Below, one piece after another: positions 17,517 to 26,246 of a stretch of 64,000 bases of DNA. Below the pieces are notes generated by a model that did no database searches, was not told the DNA's origin, and saw only the letters and a program-made list of their open reading frames with translations. Each line of letters starts with the position of its first letter. Positions within the stretch are counted from its first letter, which is position 1. Origin of the DNA: Streptomyces niger (GTDB lineage Bacteria; Actinomycetota; Actinomycetes; Streptomycetales; Streptomycetaceae); assembly GCF_000718305.1 (NCBI RefSeq), contig NZ_JOFQ01000005.1, forward strand, positions 248,001 through 312,000. The letters are read 5' to 3'. Both the position numbers and the translations under genes were made by a program.

Positions 17517-18476
17517 TCAGGCCTGTTCCGTCAGGCCCGCCACCAGCTCGTCGGCGGCGGTGTACGGGTCGAGCGTGCCGTCCGTGATGCGCCCGGCGAG
17601 GGCGCCCAGCCGGCGGTCGCCGTGCAGGTCGCCGATGCGCTCGCGGAGGGTGGTGACGGCGATCGTCTCGACCTCGCGCGCGGCCCGGGCGGTCCGCCGC
17701 TCGGCGAGCACGCCGTGCTCGTCCATCCAGGCGCGGTGCTTCTCCAGCGCCTCCACCACCTCGTCGACGCCCTCGCCGCGGGCCGCGACGGTCTTCACGA
17801 TGGGCGGCCGCCAGTCGCCCGGCGCCCGGGACTCCCCCAGGCCCAGCATGTGGTTCAGCTCGCGGGCCGTGGCGTCGGCGCCGTCCCGGTCGGCCTTGTT
17901 GACGACGTAGACGTCGCCGATCTCCAGGATGCCCGCCTTGGCGGCCTGGATGCCGTCGCCCATGCCCGGCGCGAGCAGGACCATGCTGGTGTCGGCCTGC
18001 GAGGCGATCTCCACCTCGGACTGGCCCACGCCCACGGTCTCCACGAGGATCACGTCGCAGCCCGCCGCGTCCAGCACGCGGATGGCCTGCGGCGCCGCCC
18101 AGGCCAGGCCGCCGAGGTGGCCGCGGGTGGCCATGGAGCGGATGTAGACGCCGGGGTCGGAGGCGTGCTCGCTCATCCGGACCCGGTCGCCGAGCAGGGC
18201 GCCGCCGGAGAACGGCGAGGACGGGTCGACCGCGAGGACGCCCACCCGCTTGCCCGTCTTCCGGTAGGCGCTGACCAGCGCCGAGGTGGACGTGGACTTG
18301 CCGACGCCCGGCGAGCCGGTGATCCCCACGACGTATGCCCGGCCGGTCAGCGGGGCCAGCGCCGCCATCACCTCGCGCAGCTGCGGCGAGGCGCCCTCCA
18401 CCAGCGAGATCAGCCGGGCCACCGCACGCGGCCGGCCCTCCCGGGCCTGGGCGACCAGGGTGGGGACATCTGCCAT
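17517..18476 (-). CDS. meaB: Methylmalonyl-CoA mutase-associated GTPase (MeaB/ArgK family)
   Basis: A 319-residue G3E-family GTPase with the P-loop GSPGVGKS at 54-61, the switch region DPSSPFSGGALLGDRVRM and the base-specificity NKAD near 195. These proteins guard B12-dependent acyl-CoA mutases, checking cofactor loading and removing inactive cobalamin. Older annotations call it an LAO/AO transport ATPase. It follows a thiolase gene on the same strand and lies near methylmalonyl-CoA epimerase, while icmA and a cobalamin adenosyltransferase are also in the window, which supports this role. Confidence 0.92.
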   Translation of the reverse strand: MADVPTLVAQAREGRPRAVARLISLVEGASPQLREVMAALAPLTGRAYVVGITGSPGVGKSTSTSALVSAYRKTGKRVGVLAVDPSSPFSGGALLGDRVRMSEHASDPGVYIRSMATRGHLGGLAWAAPQAIRVLDAAGCDVILVETVGVGQSEVEIASQADTSMVLLAPGMGDGIQAAKAGILEIGDVYVVNKADRDGADATARELNHMLGLGESRAPGDWRPPIVKTVAARGEGVDEVVEALEKHRAWMDEHGVLAERRTARAAREVETIAVTTLRERIGDLHGDRRLGALAGRITDGTLDPYTAADELVAGLTEQA

Positions 18477-18523
18477 TGCTCAGCGCTCCGTTCTCGGTCC
18501 CTACGGGATGTACGTACGGGCCG

Positions 18524-18554
18524 GGGTGCGGGTGCCCGGCGGGCACCCGCACCC
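18524..18554 (-). terminator. 14-bp perfect hairpin after the thiolase gene
   Basis: GGGTGCGGGTGCCC and its exact complement flank the 3-nt loop GGC, 18 bp after the thiolase stop. It lies between thiolase and meaB, so meaB may depend on read-through or its own promoter. Confidence 0.7.
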
Positions 18555-18571
18555 TCACCTGCCCGGTCGGG

Positions 18572-19777
18572 TCACTTGCCGGGCACCTTGACGATCAGCG
18601 CGTCACCCTGGCCGCCACCGCCGCACAGGGCCGCGGCGCCCACGCCGCCCCCGCGCCGCCGCAGTTCCAGCGCCAGGTGCAGGACGATGCGGGCGCCGGA
18701 CATGCCGATCGGGTGGCCGAGCGCGATGGCGCCGCCGTTGACGTTCACCTTTTCCGGGGACACGCCGAGGTCCTTCATGGACTGCACGGCGACCGCGGCG
18801 AACGCCTCGTTGATCTCGATGAGGTCGAGGTCGGCGACCGTCAGGCCCTCCTTGCCGAGGGCGTGGTTGATGGCGTTGCCGGGCTGGGACTGCAGGGAGT
18901 TGTCCGGGCCCGCGACGTTGCCGTGCGCGCCGATCTCCGCGATCCACTCCAAGCCCAGCTGCTCGGCCTTGGCCTTGCTCATCACGACCACGGCGGCGGC
19001 GCCGTCGGAGATCTGCGAGGCGGAGCCGGCGGTGATCGTGCCGTCCTTGGCGAACGCGGGGCGCAGCTTGCCGAGGGACTCGGCGGTGGTCTCGCCGCGG
19101 ATGCCCTCGTCCTGGCTGAAGACGACCGGCTCGCCCTTGCGCTGCGGGATCTCCACGGGGGTGATCTCCGCCTCGAAGAGGCCGTTCTTCTGGGCGGCCG
19201 CGGCGCGCTGGTGGGAGCGGGCCGCGATCTCGTCCTGCTCGGCGCGGCCGATGCCGAGGCGGGTGTTGTGCTTCTCGGTGGACTCGCCCATCGCGACGTT
19301 CTCGAAGGAGTCGGTGAGCCCGTCGTGCGCCATGGCGTCCAGCATTTCCACGGAGCCGTACTTGTAGCCGCCGCGGGACTTCGGGAGGAGGTGCGGGGCG
19401 TTGGTCATGGACTCCTGGCCGCCGGCCACGACGATGTCGAACTCGCCCGCGCGGATGAGCTGGTCGGCCAGCGCGATGGCGTCCAGCCCGGAGAGGCAGA
19501 CCTTGTTGACGGTCAGGGCCGGGACGTTCATGGGGATGCCGGCCTTCACGGCCGCCTGGCGGGCGGGGATCTGGCCCGCGCCGGCCTGGAGGACCTGGCC
19601 CATGATCACGTACTGCACCTGGTCGCCGCCGATGCCGGCCCGGTCCAGCGCGGCCTTGATGGCGAAACCTCCCAGGTCCGCGCCGGAGAAGGACTTCAGG
19701 GAGCCCAGCAGGCGCCCCATGGGAGTGCGGGCCCCCGCGACGATCACGGAGGTGGTGCTGCCGTTCGATGAGGACAT
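18572..19777 (-). CDS. Acetyl-CoA acetyltransferase (thiolase)
   Basis: A 401-residue thiolase with the acyl-accepting C94 ([10 protein letters not shown]), the [10 protein letters not shown] block and the terminal active-site cysteine in [14 protein letters not shown]. The type interconverts two acetyl-CoA and acetoacetyl-CoA, at the entry of the ethylmalonyl-CoA or butyryl-CoA route, and also takes part in degradation. It is divergent from methylmalonyl-CoA epimerase across 138 bp that include the palindrome GCGGTACCGC (19833-19842), and upstream of meaB. Together these favour a role in short-chain acyl-CoA traffic. Confidence 0.93.
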   Translation of the reverse strand: MSSSNGSTTSVIVAGARTPMGRLLGSLKSFSGADLGGFAIKAALDRAGIGGDQVQYVIMGQVLQAGAGQIPARQAAVKAGIPMNVPALTVNKVCLSGLDAIALADQLIRAGEFDIVVAGGQESMTNAPHLLPKSRGGYKYGSVEMLDAMAHDGLTDSFENVAMGESTEKHNTRLGIGRAEQDEIAARSHQRAAAAQKNGLFEAEITPVEIPQRKGEPVVFSQDEGIRGETTAESLGKLRPAFAKDGTITAGSASQISDGAAAVVVMSKAKAEQLGLEWIAEIGAHGNVAGPDNSLQSQPGNAINHALGKEGLTVADLDLIEINEAFAAVAVQSMKDLGVSPEKVNVNGGAIALGHPIGMSGARIVLHLALELRRRGGGVGAAALCGGGGQGDALIVKVPGK

Positions 19778-19832
19778 CAGCGCGGCCCTTCCTGTGCAGG
19801 GAAGTTAACGAGGGTTTTCATCAATGTACTGA

Positions 19833-19842
19833 GCGGTACCGC
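19833..19842. promoter_or_regulatory. 10-bp palindrome in the thiolase/epimerase divergent promoter region
   Basis: GCGGTACCGC is a perfect palindrome between the divergent thiolase and epimerase starts. Its short length makes chance occurrence possible. Confidence 0.25.
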
Positions 19843-19915
19843 ACCGGGTCACCGGGCTGTGGATGTGATCGCGCGCACGTTGCGTAATCATGCGTGCGAG
19901 CGGTGCACTGGAGAA

Positions 19916-20344
19916 ATGCTGACGCGAATCGACCACATCGGGATCGCCTGTCATGACCTCGACGCGACCGTCGAGTTCTACCGGGCGACGTACGGGTTCG
20001 AGGTCTTCCACGAGGAGATCAACGAAGAGCAGGGCGTGCGCGAGGCCATGCTCAAGATCAACGATACGTCGGACGGCGGTGCTTCGTACCTGCAGCTGCT
20101 GGAACCGACCCGGGAGGATTCAGCCGTGGGCAAGTGGCTGACGAAGAACGGTGAGGGGGTGCACCACATCGCCTTCGGCACCGCGGATGTGGACGGTGAT
20201 GCTGCTGACATCCGCGGGAAGGGCGTACGGGTCCTCTACGACGAGCCGCGGACCGGTTCGATGGGCTCCCGGATCACCTTCCTGCACCCCAAGGACTGCC
20301 ATGGAGTGCTGACCGAACTGGTCACGGCCTCCCAAGAGCACTGA
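19916..20344 (+). CDS. mce: Methylmalonyl-CoA epimerase
   Basis: A 142-residue vicinal-oxygen-chelate protein. Likely metal ligands are H7 (RIDHIGIACHD), H83/H84 (GVHHIAFGT) and E134 (GVLTELV). The enzyme swaps the 2R and 2S forms of methylmalonyl-CoA, joining propionyl-CoA carboxylase to the B12-dependent mutase. The ATG at 19916 has GGAG a few bases upstream. It is divergent from thiolase and near meaB. A hairpin follows at 20355-20386. Confidence 0.93.
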   Translation: MLTRIDHIGIACHDLDATVEFYRATYGFEVFHEEINEEQGVREAMLKINDTSDGGASYLQLLEPTREDSAVGKWLTKNGEGVHHIAFGTADVDGDAADIRGKGVRVLYDEPRTGSMGSRITFLHPKDCHGVLTELVTASQEH

Positions 20345-20354
20345 CCTTCGCGTT

Positions 20355-20386
20355 CCCCGGCCGGTAGAGTGCTGCTTCGGCCGGGG
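20355..20386 (+). terminator. Hairpin after methylmalonyl-CoA epimerase
   Basis: CCCCGGCCG (20355-20363) pairs with CGGCCGGGG (20378-20386), nine perfect base pairs, 14-nt loop, starting 10 bp after the stop. Confidence 0.65.
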
Positions 20387-20506
20387 TCCGGATCGGGGCT
20401 CGGTCCAATCTCCGCCGATGATCTGACACCATTTCTTCGGAAGGGTCAGCTCCACGCACGACGGAGCCGGCCGCCACCATGACCAGGGGACGGATGGGAC
20501 CGCGCA

Positions 20507-23500
20507 GTGCGGGGCAACGACCGCTACGAGGCTGACGATCACCTCTCGCAGTTCGAGGCCGAGATGGAGCGGCTGAAGACGGAGCGGGACAAGGCCGTCC
20601 AGCATGCCGACGACCTCGGCTATCAGGTCGAAGTTCTGCGTGCCAAGCTTCACGAGGCACGCCGTACCCTCATGACGCGCCCGGCGTACGACAACGTCAG
20701 CGCGCAGGCCGAACAACTGCTGCGGAACGCCCAGATCCAGGCGGACCAGCTGCGCGCGGACGCCGAGCGCGAACTGCGCGAGGCCCGGGCCCAGACGCAG
20801 CGCCTCCTGCAGGAGCAGGCCGAGCGCCAGTCGCAGCTGGAAGCGGAGCTGCACACCGAAGCGGTGGAGCGGCGCCGCCGGCTGGACGAGGAACTGAACG
20901 AGCGCCGGGCCACCGTCGAGAGCCACGTCAACGAGAACGTCGCCTGGGCCGAGCAGCTGCGCGCCCGTACCGAGGCCCAGGCCCGCCGGCTCATGGACGA
21001 GTCCCGGGCCGAGGCCGAGCAGCAGCTCGCGCACGCCCGCGCCGAGGCCCAGCGGCTGGCCGAGCAGGCCCGCGAGCGGCTGGGCGCCGAGGCGGAGCAG
21101 GCCCGTGCCGAGGCCGACGCCATCCTGCGCCGCGCCCGCACGGACGCCGAACGGCTGCTGAACGCCGCCTCCACCCAGGCCCAGGAGGCCACCGACCAGG
21201 CCGAACAGCTGCGGGCCTCCACGGCCGGCGAGTCCGAGGAAGCCCGCCGGCGCAGCGCCGAGCTGACCCGCGCCGCCGAGGAGCGGATGCAGGAGGCCGA
21301 CACGGCGCTGCGCGAGGCGCGCGCCCGGGCCGAGAAGCTCGTCGAGGAGGCCGAGGCCGACGCCGCCAAGCGGCTGACCGCGTCCGAGTCGGAGAACGAG
21401 CAGCGCACCCGTACGGCCAAGCAGGAGATCGCCCGGCTGGTCACCGAGGCCACCAAGGAGGCCGAGGCGCTCAAGGCCGAGGCCGAGCAGCTGCGCGCGG
21501 ACGCCAAGGCCGAGGCCGAGCGGCTGGTCGCGGAGGCCCAGGAGGCCGCCCGCGCCAAGGCCGCCGAGGACTCCGCGGCACAGCTGGCGAAGGCCGCGCG
21601 GTCCGCCGAGGAGATGGTCAGCAAGGCGTCGGAGGACGCCAAGGCCACCACCAAGGCCGCCGCCGAAGAGGCCGAGCGGATCCGCAAGGAGGCCGAGACC
21701 GAGGCGGACCGGCTGCGCGAGGAGGCGCACGAGACCGCCCAGCAGCTCAAGGGCGCCGCCAAGGACGACACCAAGGAGTACCGCGCCAAGACCGTCGAAC
21801 TGCAGGAGGAGGCGCGCCGGCTGCGCGGCGAGGCCGAGCAGCTGCGGTCCGAGGCCGTCGACGAGGGCGAGCGGATCCGCGGCGAGGCGCGCCGCGAGGC
21901 CGTGCAGCAGATCGAGGAGGCCGCGGCCACCGCCGAGGAGCTGCTTGCCAAGGCCAAGTCCGACGCCGAGGAGACCCGTTCGGGCGCGACGGCGGACAGC
22001 GAACGGCTGCGCGCCGAGACCGCCGAGCGCACCGCGCAGCTGCGTGCGCAGGCCGAAGAGGCCCTGGAGCAGGCCCGCCAGGAGGCCGAGGACCTGCACG
22101 CCGCGGCCGAGGAAGCGGCGGCCGCCACCCGTACCGAGGCCGAGGAGGCCGCCGCCGAGCTGCGGGCCGAGGCCGAGCGCAGCGCGGACGAGCGCCGCGA
22201 GCTGGCCCAGGCCGAGCTGGACCGGCTGCACAACGAGGCGGCGGAGCGGGTCGCCGCGGCCGAGACGGCGCTGCGCGAGGCCCGCGAGGAGGCCGAACGG
22301 CTCCGCAAGGAGGCCCAGGAGGAGACCGCGCGGCTGAAGGCGGAGTCCGCCGAGCGCCGCCGGGAGAAGGAGCAGCAGGCCGAGGAGGAGGCCGAGCGGC
22401 TGCGGACCGAGGCCGCCTCGGACGCCGCCGAGGCACGGGCCGAGGCCGAGGCCACCGCGAACCGGCTGCGCAGCGAGGCGGCCGCCGAGGCCGAGCAGCT
22501 GAAGGCGGACGCGCAGGAGACCGCCGACCGGGTACGCGCGGAGGCCGCCGCGGCGGCCGAGCGTACGGGTACGGAGGCCGCCGAGGCGCTGGCCGCCGCG
22601 CAGGAGGAGGCGGCCCGCCGTCGCCGGGAGGCCGAGCAGCAGCTGGGCGAGGCCCGCGAGGAGGCCCACCAGGAGCGCACGGCGGCCCGCGAGCAGAGCG
22701 AGGAGCTGCTGGCCGCGGCGCGCGCCCGGGTGGCCGAGGCGCAGACCGAGGCCGAGCGGCTGGTGGAGGAGGCGGACCGGCGCGCCGAGGAGCTGGTCGC
22801 CACCGCCGAGCAGACCGCGCAGCAGGTGCGGGACGCGGTCGCCGGGCTGCACGAGCAGGCCGAGGAGGAGATCGCCGGGCTGCGCTCGGCCGCCGAGCAC
22901 GCGGCACAGCGTACGAAGGAGGACGCGGAGCAGGAGGCGGACCGGGTCCGCTCCGACGCGTACGACGAGCGCGAGCGCGCCTCGCAGGACGCCGGCCGCA
23001 TCCGGCAGGACGCGCAGACCGAGGCCGAGGCCGCCAAGTCGTTGGCGGAGCGCACGGTTTCGGAGGCCATCGCCGAGGCGGAGCGGCTGCGCAGGGAGGC
23101 CAACGGCGCGCTGGAGGAGGCGCGCGAGGCCGCCAACCGGCGCCGCGCGGAGGCCGCCGAGCAGGCCGACGAACTGCTGGGCGAGGCCCAGCGGGAGGCC
23201 GAGCGGGCGGTGGCCGAGGCGGGCGCCGAGGCCGAGCGGCTGCGCGCGGAGGCCAACGGCGCGCTGGACGAGGCGCGCGAGGAGGCCAACCGCCGCCGCA
23301 GCGAGGCCGCCGAGCAGGCGGACGAACTGCTGGGCGAGGCCACCGCGCAGGCCGAGAAGCTGGTCGCGGACGCCACGGAGAAGGCGCAGCAGCTGCGCAC
23401 CCAGGCCTCGGACGCGCTGGCCGCCGCCGAGCAGGACGCGGCGCGGGCCCGTGCCGAGGCCCGCGAGGACGCCAACCGGATGCGGTCGGAGGCCGCGGAG

Positions 23501-24937
23501 CAGGCGGACCGGCTGATCGCCGAGGCCCGTACGGAGGCCGAGCGGATCGTCAACGAGGCCACCGAGCTGACCTCGTCGGCCCAGGCGGACGCCGACCGTT
23601 CGATCCGCGAGGGCCAGGAGGCGGCCGACCGGCTGCGGGCCGAGGCCGGCGAGCAGGCCGAGCGGCTCGTCGCGGACGCCACGGCGCAGGCCGAGCGGCT
23701 GCGTGCGGAGGCCGCCGAGACGCTGGAGAACGCCCGCACGGAGGCGGAGCGGACGGCGGACGAGGCGCGCAAGGACGCGGCGAAGCGCCGTGCCGACGCC
23801 GCGGAGCAGGCGGACAGCCTGATCTCCGAGGCCGGTACGGAGGCCGAGCGGCTGCGTACGGAGGCGGCGGAGAACACCGCGGCGGCGGAGCGGGAGGCGG
23901 ACCGTACCCGGGCCGACGCCCGCGAACAGGCCGACCGGATGCTCGCCGAGGCGTCGGCCGACGCGGACCGGATGCGGTCCGAGGCCGCCGAAACGGTCAC
24001 CTCGGCGCAGCAGCACGCGCAGCGCACCCGGACCGAGGCCGACCAGGTCAAGGCGGACGCCGAGGCCGAGGCCGAGCGGTTCAGGAACGAGGCGCTGGAG
24101 GAGGCCGAGCGCACGCTGGACGAGGCGCGCAAGGACGCGGCCAAGCGCCGTGCCGACGCCGCCGAGCAGGCGGACCAGCTGATCGCCAAGGCGCAGGAGG
24201 AGGCGCTGAAGGCGGCCACCGCGGCCGAGGAGCAGGCCGACACCATGGTCGGCGTGGCCCGCAAGGAGGCCGAGCGGATCGTCGCGGAGGCCACGGCGGA
24301 CGGCAACGCCCGGGTGGAGAAGTCGCGTACGGACGCCGACACCCTGCTCAGCGAGGCGCGCGGGGACGCGACCGCGATCCGGGAGCGCGCCGAGGAGCTG
24401 CGGGCCCGCATCGAGGCCGAGGTCGAGGAGCTGCACGAGCGGGCGCGCCGGGAGTCGGCCGAGGCGATGAAGTCGGCGGGCGAGCGGGTCGACAAGCTCA
24501 TCGCGCAGGCCGAGGCGCAGCGCGTGGAGGCCGAGGAGACGGCCAGGGAGATGCTGTCGGACGCGAGCAGCGAGGCCAGCAAGGTCCGCATCGCGGCGGT
24601 GAAGAAGGCCGAGGGCCTGATCAAGGAGGCCGAGCAGAAGAAGGCGAAGGCCGTACGGGAGGCCGAGGCGCTGCGTACCGAGGCCGAGCAGGAGGCCCAG
24701 CGGATCGTGGACGACGGGAAGCGCGAGCTGGAGGTGCTGGTCCGCCGCCGGGAGGACATCAACACCGAGATCTCGCGGGTCCAGGATGTCCTGGAAGCGC
24801 TGGAGTCGTTCGAGACGCCGGGTGGCGCCGGCGGCGGTGGTAAGGGAGGCTCGTCGCAGGGTTCCGGATCGGGGGGCGTCAAGGCCGCGGCGGGCGCGGG
24901 GGCAACTCGTTCGGGTGGCAAGCAGTCTGATGGTTAG
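20507..24937 (+). CDS. scy: Scy, giant coiled-coil polarity protein
   Basis: A 1476-residue, almost wholly alpha-helical protein starting at GTG (RGNDRYEADDHLSQFEAEM), which matches the start of Streptomyces Scy. Nearly all of residues 60-1420 is coiled coil rich in Ala, Glu and Arg with 11-residue (hendecad) spacing, built of a 51-residue repeat visible as 153-bp periodicity, for example near 23168 and 23321. The tail is Gly/Ser-rich. Scy is a scaffold that gathers DivIVA and other tip proteins to set where hyphae grow. S. coelicolor Scy is recalled as about 1326 residues; this one is about 150 longer, close to three extra repeats. filP follows on the same strand. Confidence 0.93.
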   Translation: MRGNDRYEADDHLSQFEAEMERLKTERDKAVQHADDLGYQVEVLRAKLHEARRTLMTRPAYDNVSAQAEQLLRNAQIQADQLRADAERELREARAQTQRLLQEQAERQSQLEAELHTEAVERRRRLDEELNERRATVESHVNENVAWAEQLRARTEAQARRLMDESRAEAEQQLAHARAEAQRLAEQARERLGAEAEQARAEADAILRRARTDAERLLNAASTQAQEATDQAEQLRASTAGESEEARRRSAELTRAAEERMQEADTALREARARAEKLVEEAEADAAKRLTASESENEQRTRTAKQEIARLVTEATKEAEALKAEAEQLRADAKAEAERLVAEAQEAARAKAAEDSAAQLAKAARSAEEMVSKASEDAKATTKAAAEEAERIRKEAETEADRLREEAHETAQQLKGAAKDDTKEYRAKTVELQEEARRLRGEAEQLRSEAVDEGERIRGEARREAVQQIEEAAATAEELLAKAKSDAEETRSGATADSERLRAETAERTAQLRAQAEEALEQARQEAEDLHAAAEEAAAATRTEAEEAAAELRAEAERSADERRELAQAELDRLHNEAAERVAAAETALREAREEAERLRKEAQEETARLKAESAERRREKEQQAEEEAERLRTEAASDAAEARAEAEATANRLRSEAAAEAEQLKADAQETADRVRAEAAAAAERTGTEAAEALAAAQEEAARRRREAEQQLGEAREEAHQERTAAREQSEELLAAARARVAEAQTEAERLVEEADRRAEELVATAEQTAQQVRDAVAGLHEQAEEEIAGLRSAAEHAAQRTKEDAEQEADRVRSDAYDERERASQDAGRIRQDAQTEAEAAKSLAERTVSEAIAEAERLRREANGALEEAREAANRRRAEAAEQADELLGEAQREAERAVAEAGAEAERLRAEANGALDEAREEANRRRSEAAEQADELLGEATAQAEKLVADATEKAQQLRTQASDALAAAEQDAARARAEAREDANRMRSEAAEQADRLIAEARTEAERIVNEATELTSSAQADADRSIREGQEAADRLRAEAGEQAERLVADATAQAERLRAEAAETLENARTEAERTADEARKDAAKRRADAAEQADSLISEAGTEAERLRTEAAENTAAAEREADRTRADAREQADRMLAEASADADRMRSEAAETVTSAQQHAQRTRTEADQVKADAEAEAERFRNEALEEAERTLDEARKDAAKRRADAAEQADQLIAKAQEEALKAATAAEEQADTMVGVARKEAERIVAEATADGNARVEKSRTDADTLLSEARGDATAIRERAEELRARIEAEVEELHERARRESAEAMKSAGERVDKLIAQAEAQRVEAEETAREMLSDASSEASKVRIAAVKKAEGLIKEAEQKKAKAVREAEALRTEAEQEAQRIVDDGKRELEVLVRRREDINTEISRVQDVLEALESFETPGGAGGGGKGGSSQGSGSGGVKAAAGAGATRSGGKQSDG

Positions 24938-24972
24938 CCACTCAAATGAGGGGTCATTCTCCACTTCAAACG

Positions 24973-24986
24973 GTCAATGACTCGAT
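24973..24986. promoter_or_regulatory. Motif GTCAATGACTCGAT, shared with the ABC promoter region
   Basis: This 14-mer, in the scy-filP gap, recurs with one change at 29025-29038 (GTCAATGGCTCGAT) ahead of the second ABC operon. Both sit 65-90 bp upstream of a start codon. Nature unknown. Confidence 0.35.
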
Positions 24987-25005
24987 GACACGCCGCTCGG
25001 GCCCC

Positions 25006-25011
25006 TAGGAT
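25006..25011 (+). promoter_or_regulatory. Possible -10 element for filP
   Basis: TAGGAT fits the Streptomyces vegetative -10 pattern and lies 41 bp before the filP start. A good -35 at the usual spacing is not obvious, so this is weak. Confidence 0.3.
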
Positions 25012-25051
25012 TCCCCTTATCACCTCACCGGTCTCTTTCGACAGGAACCCC

Positions 25052-25987
25052 ATGAGCGACACTTCCTCCCCCTTCGGTTTCGAGCTCGTGCGGCGTGGGT
25101 ACGACCGCGGTCAGGTCGACGACCGCATTACGAAGCTCGTCGCCGACCGCGACAGCGCGCTGGCCCGTATCACCTCGCTGGAAAAGCGCATCGAGGAACT
25201 CCATCTCGAAACGCAGAACGCCCAGGCCCAGGTCAACGACGCCGAGCCGTCCTACGCGGGCCTCGGTGCCCGGGTCGAAAAGATCCTCCGTCTCGCCGAG
25301 GAGGAGGCCAAGGACCTGCGCGAGGAAGCGCGCCGGGCCGCCGAGCAGCACCGCGAGCTCGCCGAGTCGGCCGCCCAGCAGGTGCGGAACGACGCCGAGC
25401 AGTTCGCCGCCGAGCGCAAGGCCAAGGCGGAGGACGAGGGCGCCCGGATCGTCGAGAAGGCCAAGGGCGAGGCGCAGCAGCTGCGCTCCGACGCGCAGAA
25501 GGACGCGCAGTCCAAGCGCGAGGAGGCGGACTCCCTCTTCGAGGAGACCCGCGCGAAGGCCGCCCAGGCCGCCGCCGACTTCGAGACGAACCTCGCCAAG
25601 CGCCGCGAGCAGTCCGAGCGGGATCTCGCCTCGCGCCAGGCCAAGGCCGAGAAGCGGCTCGCGGAGATCGAGCACCGCGCCGAGCAGCTCCGCCTGGAGG
25701 CCGAGAAGCTGCGTACGGACGCGGAGCGCCGGGCCCGCCAGACGGTGGAGACCGCGCAGCGCCAGGCCGAGGACATCGTGGCCGACGCGAACGCCAAGGC
25801 GGACCGTATCCGCAGCGAGTCCGAGCGCGAGCTGGCGGCGCTGACGAACCGCCGCGACTCCATCAACGCCCAGCTCACCAACGTCCGCGAGATGCTCGCG
25901 ACGCTGACGGGTGCGGCGGTGGCCGCCGCCGGCACGCCGGGCGAGGAGGAGTCCTCCCGCGGGGTGCCCGCGCAGCAGGGTCGCTGA
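25052..25987 (+). CDS. filP: FilP, intermediate-filament-like coiled-coil protein
   Basis: A 311-residue protein. The first 40 residues (FGFELVRRGYDRGQVDDRI) are a DivIVA-like start motif, followed by a coiled-coil rod to about residue 275, with a short Gln/Gly tail. FilP forms a cytoskeletal network near hyphal tips, gives stiffness to the cell and works with Scy and DivIVA. It follows scy by 114 bp. The DivIVA-like N-terminus and the rod length match the known protein. A hairpin follows the gene. Confidence 0.93.
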   Translation: MSDTSSPFGFELVRRGYDRGQVDDRITKLVADRDSALARITSLEKRIEELHLETQNAQAQVNDAEPSYAGLGARVEKILRLAEEEAKDLREEARRAAEQHRELAESAAQQVRNDAEQFAAERKAKAEDEGARIVEKAKGEAQQLRSDAQKDAQSKREEADSLFEETRAKAAQAAADFETNLAKRREQSERDLASRQAKAEKRLAEIEHRAEQLRLEAEKLRTDAERRARQTVETAQRQAEDIVADANAKADRIRSESERELAALTNRRDSINAQLTNVREMLATLTGAAVAAAGTPGEEESSRGVPAQQGR

Positions 25988-26007
25988 CGCGGCTTGAAGT
26001 CGACGTT

Positions 26008-26040
26008 CCGCCCCGTGCCGTGGTCCGCGGTGCGGGGCGG
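26008..26040 (+). terminator. Hairpin after filP
   Basis: CCGCCCCGTGCCG pairs with CGGTGCGGGGCGG through 11 Watson-Crick and two wobble pairs around a 7-nt loop. Confidence 0.6.
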
Positions 26041-26110
26041 TTGCGTGTCCGGGCACGGTGGCTCGTACGGGTGCCGGTGTCGTGCCCATGCAGGCCGTAT
26101 CGCGGCCTGG

Positions 26111-26143
26111 CGGCCGCTCGTCCTCGAGCGCCGGACGGGCTTG
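26111..26143. repeat. Likely dispersed Streptomyces intergenic repeat
   Basis: The stretch with GTCCTCGAGCGCCGGACGGG at 26120-26139 resembles a short sequence recalled as recurring between genes in many Streptomyces genomes. I see only this one full copy here. Within it CTCG-TCCT-CGAG can form a small hairpin. Confidence 0.45.
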
Positions 26144-26246
26144 CATTGCCGGGCACGCCCTCGTGCAGCGGACGGGACCGCGCGGCATGGGCCCGTACGG
26201 CTGCATTCCGGCGGCGGGCAGGGCGTGCCGCCCGTACCGTGGCCGC

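Noticed and set aside
20690..24700. Periodic DNA resembling a satellite or CRISPR-like array
   Set aside because: The 153-bp period is coding, in frame with 51-residue coiled-coil repeats, with no conserved spacer-repeat structure.
20120..24964. Very long open frames antisense to scy (up to about 1600 codons)
   Set aside because: They arise from the GC-rich, Ala/Glu-biased codons of scy read backwards; they show Leu/Arg/Gly low complexity and no family motifs, while the sense frame is the known protein.
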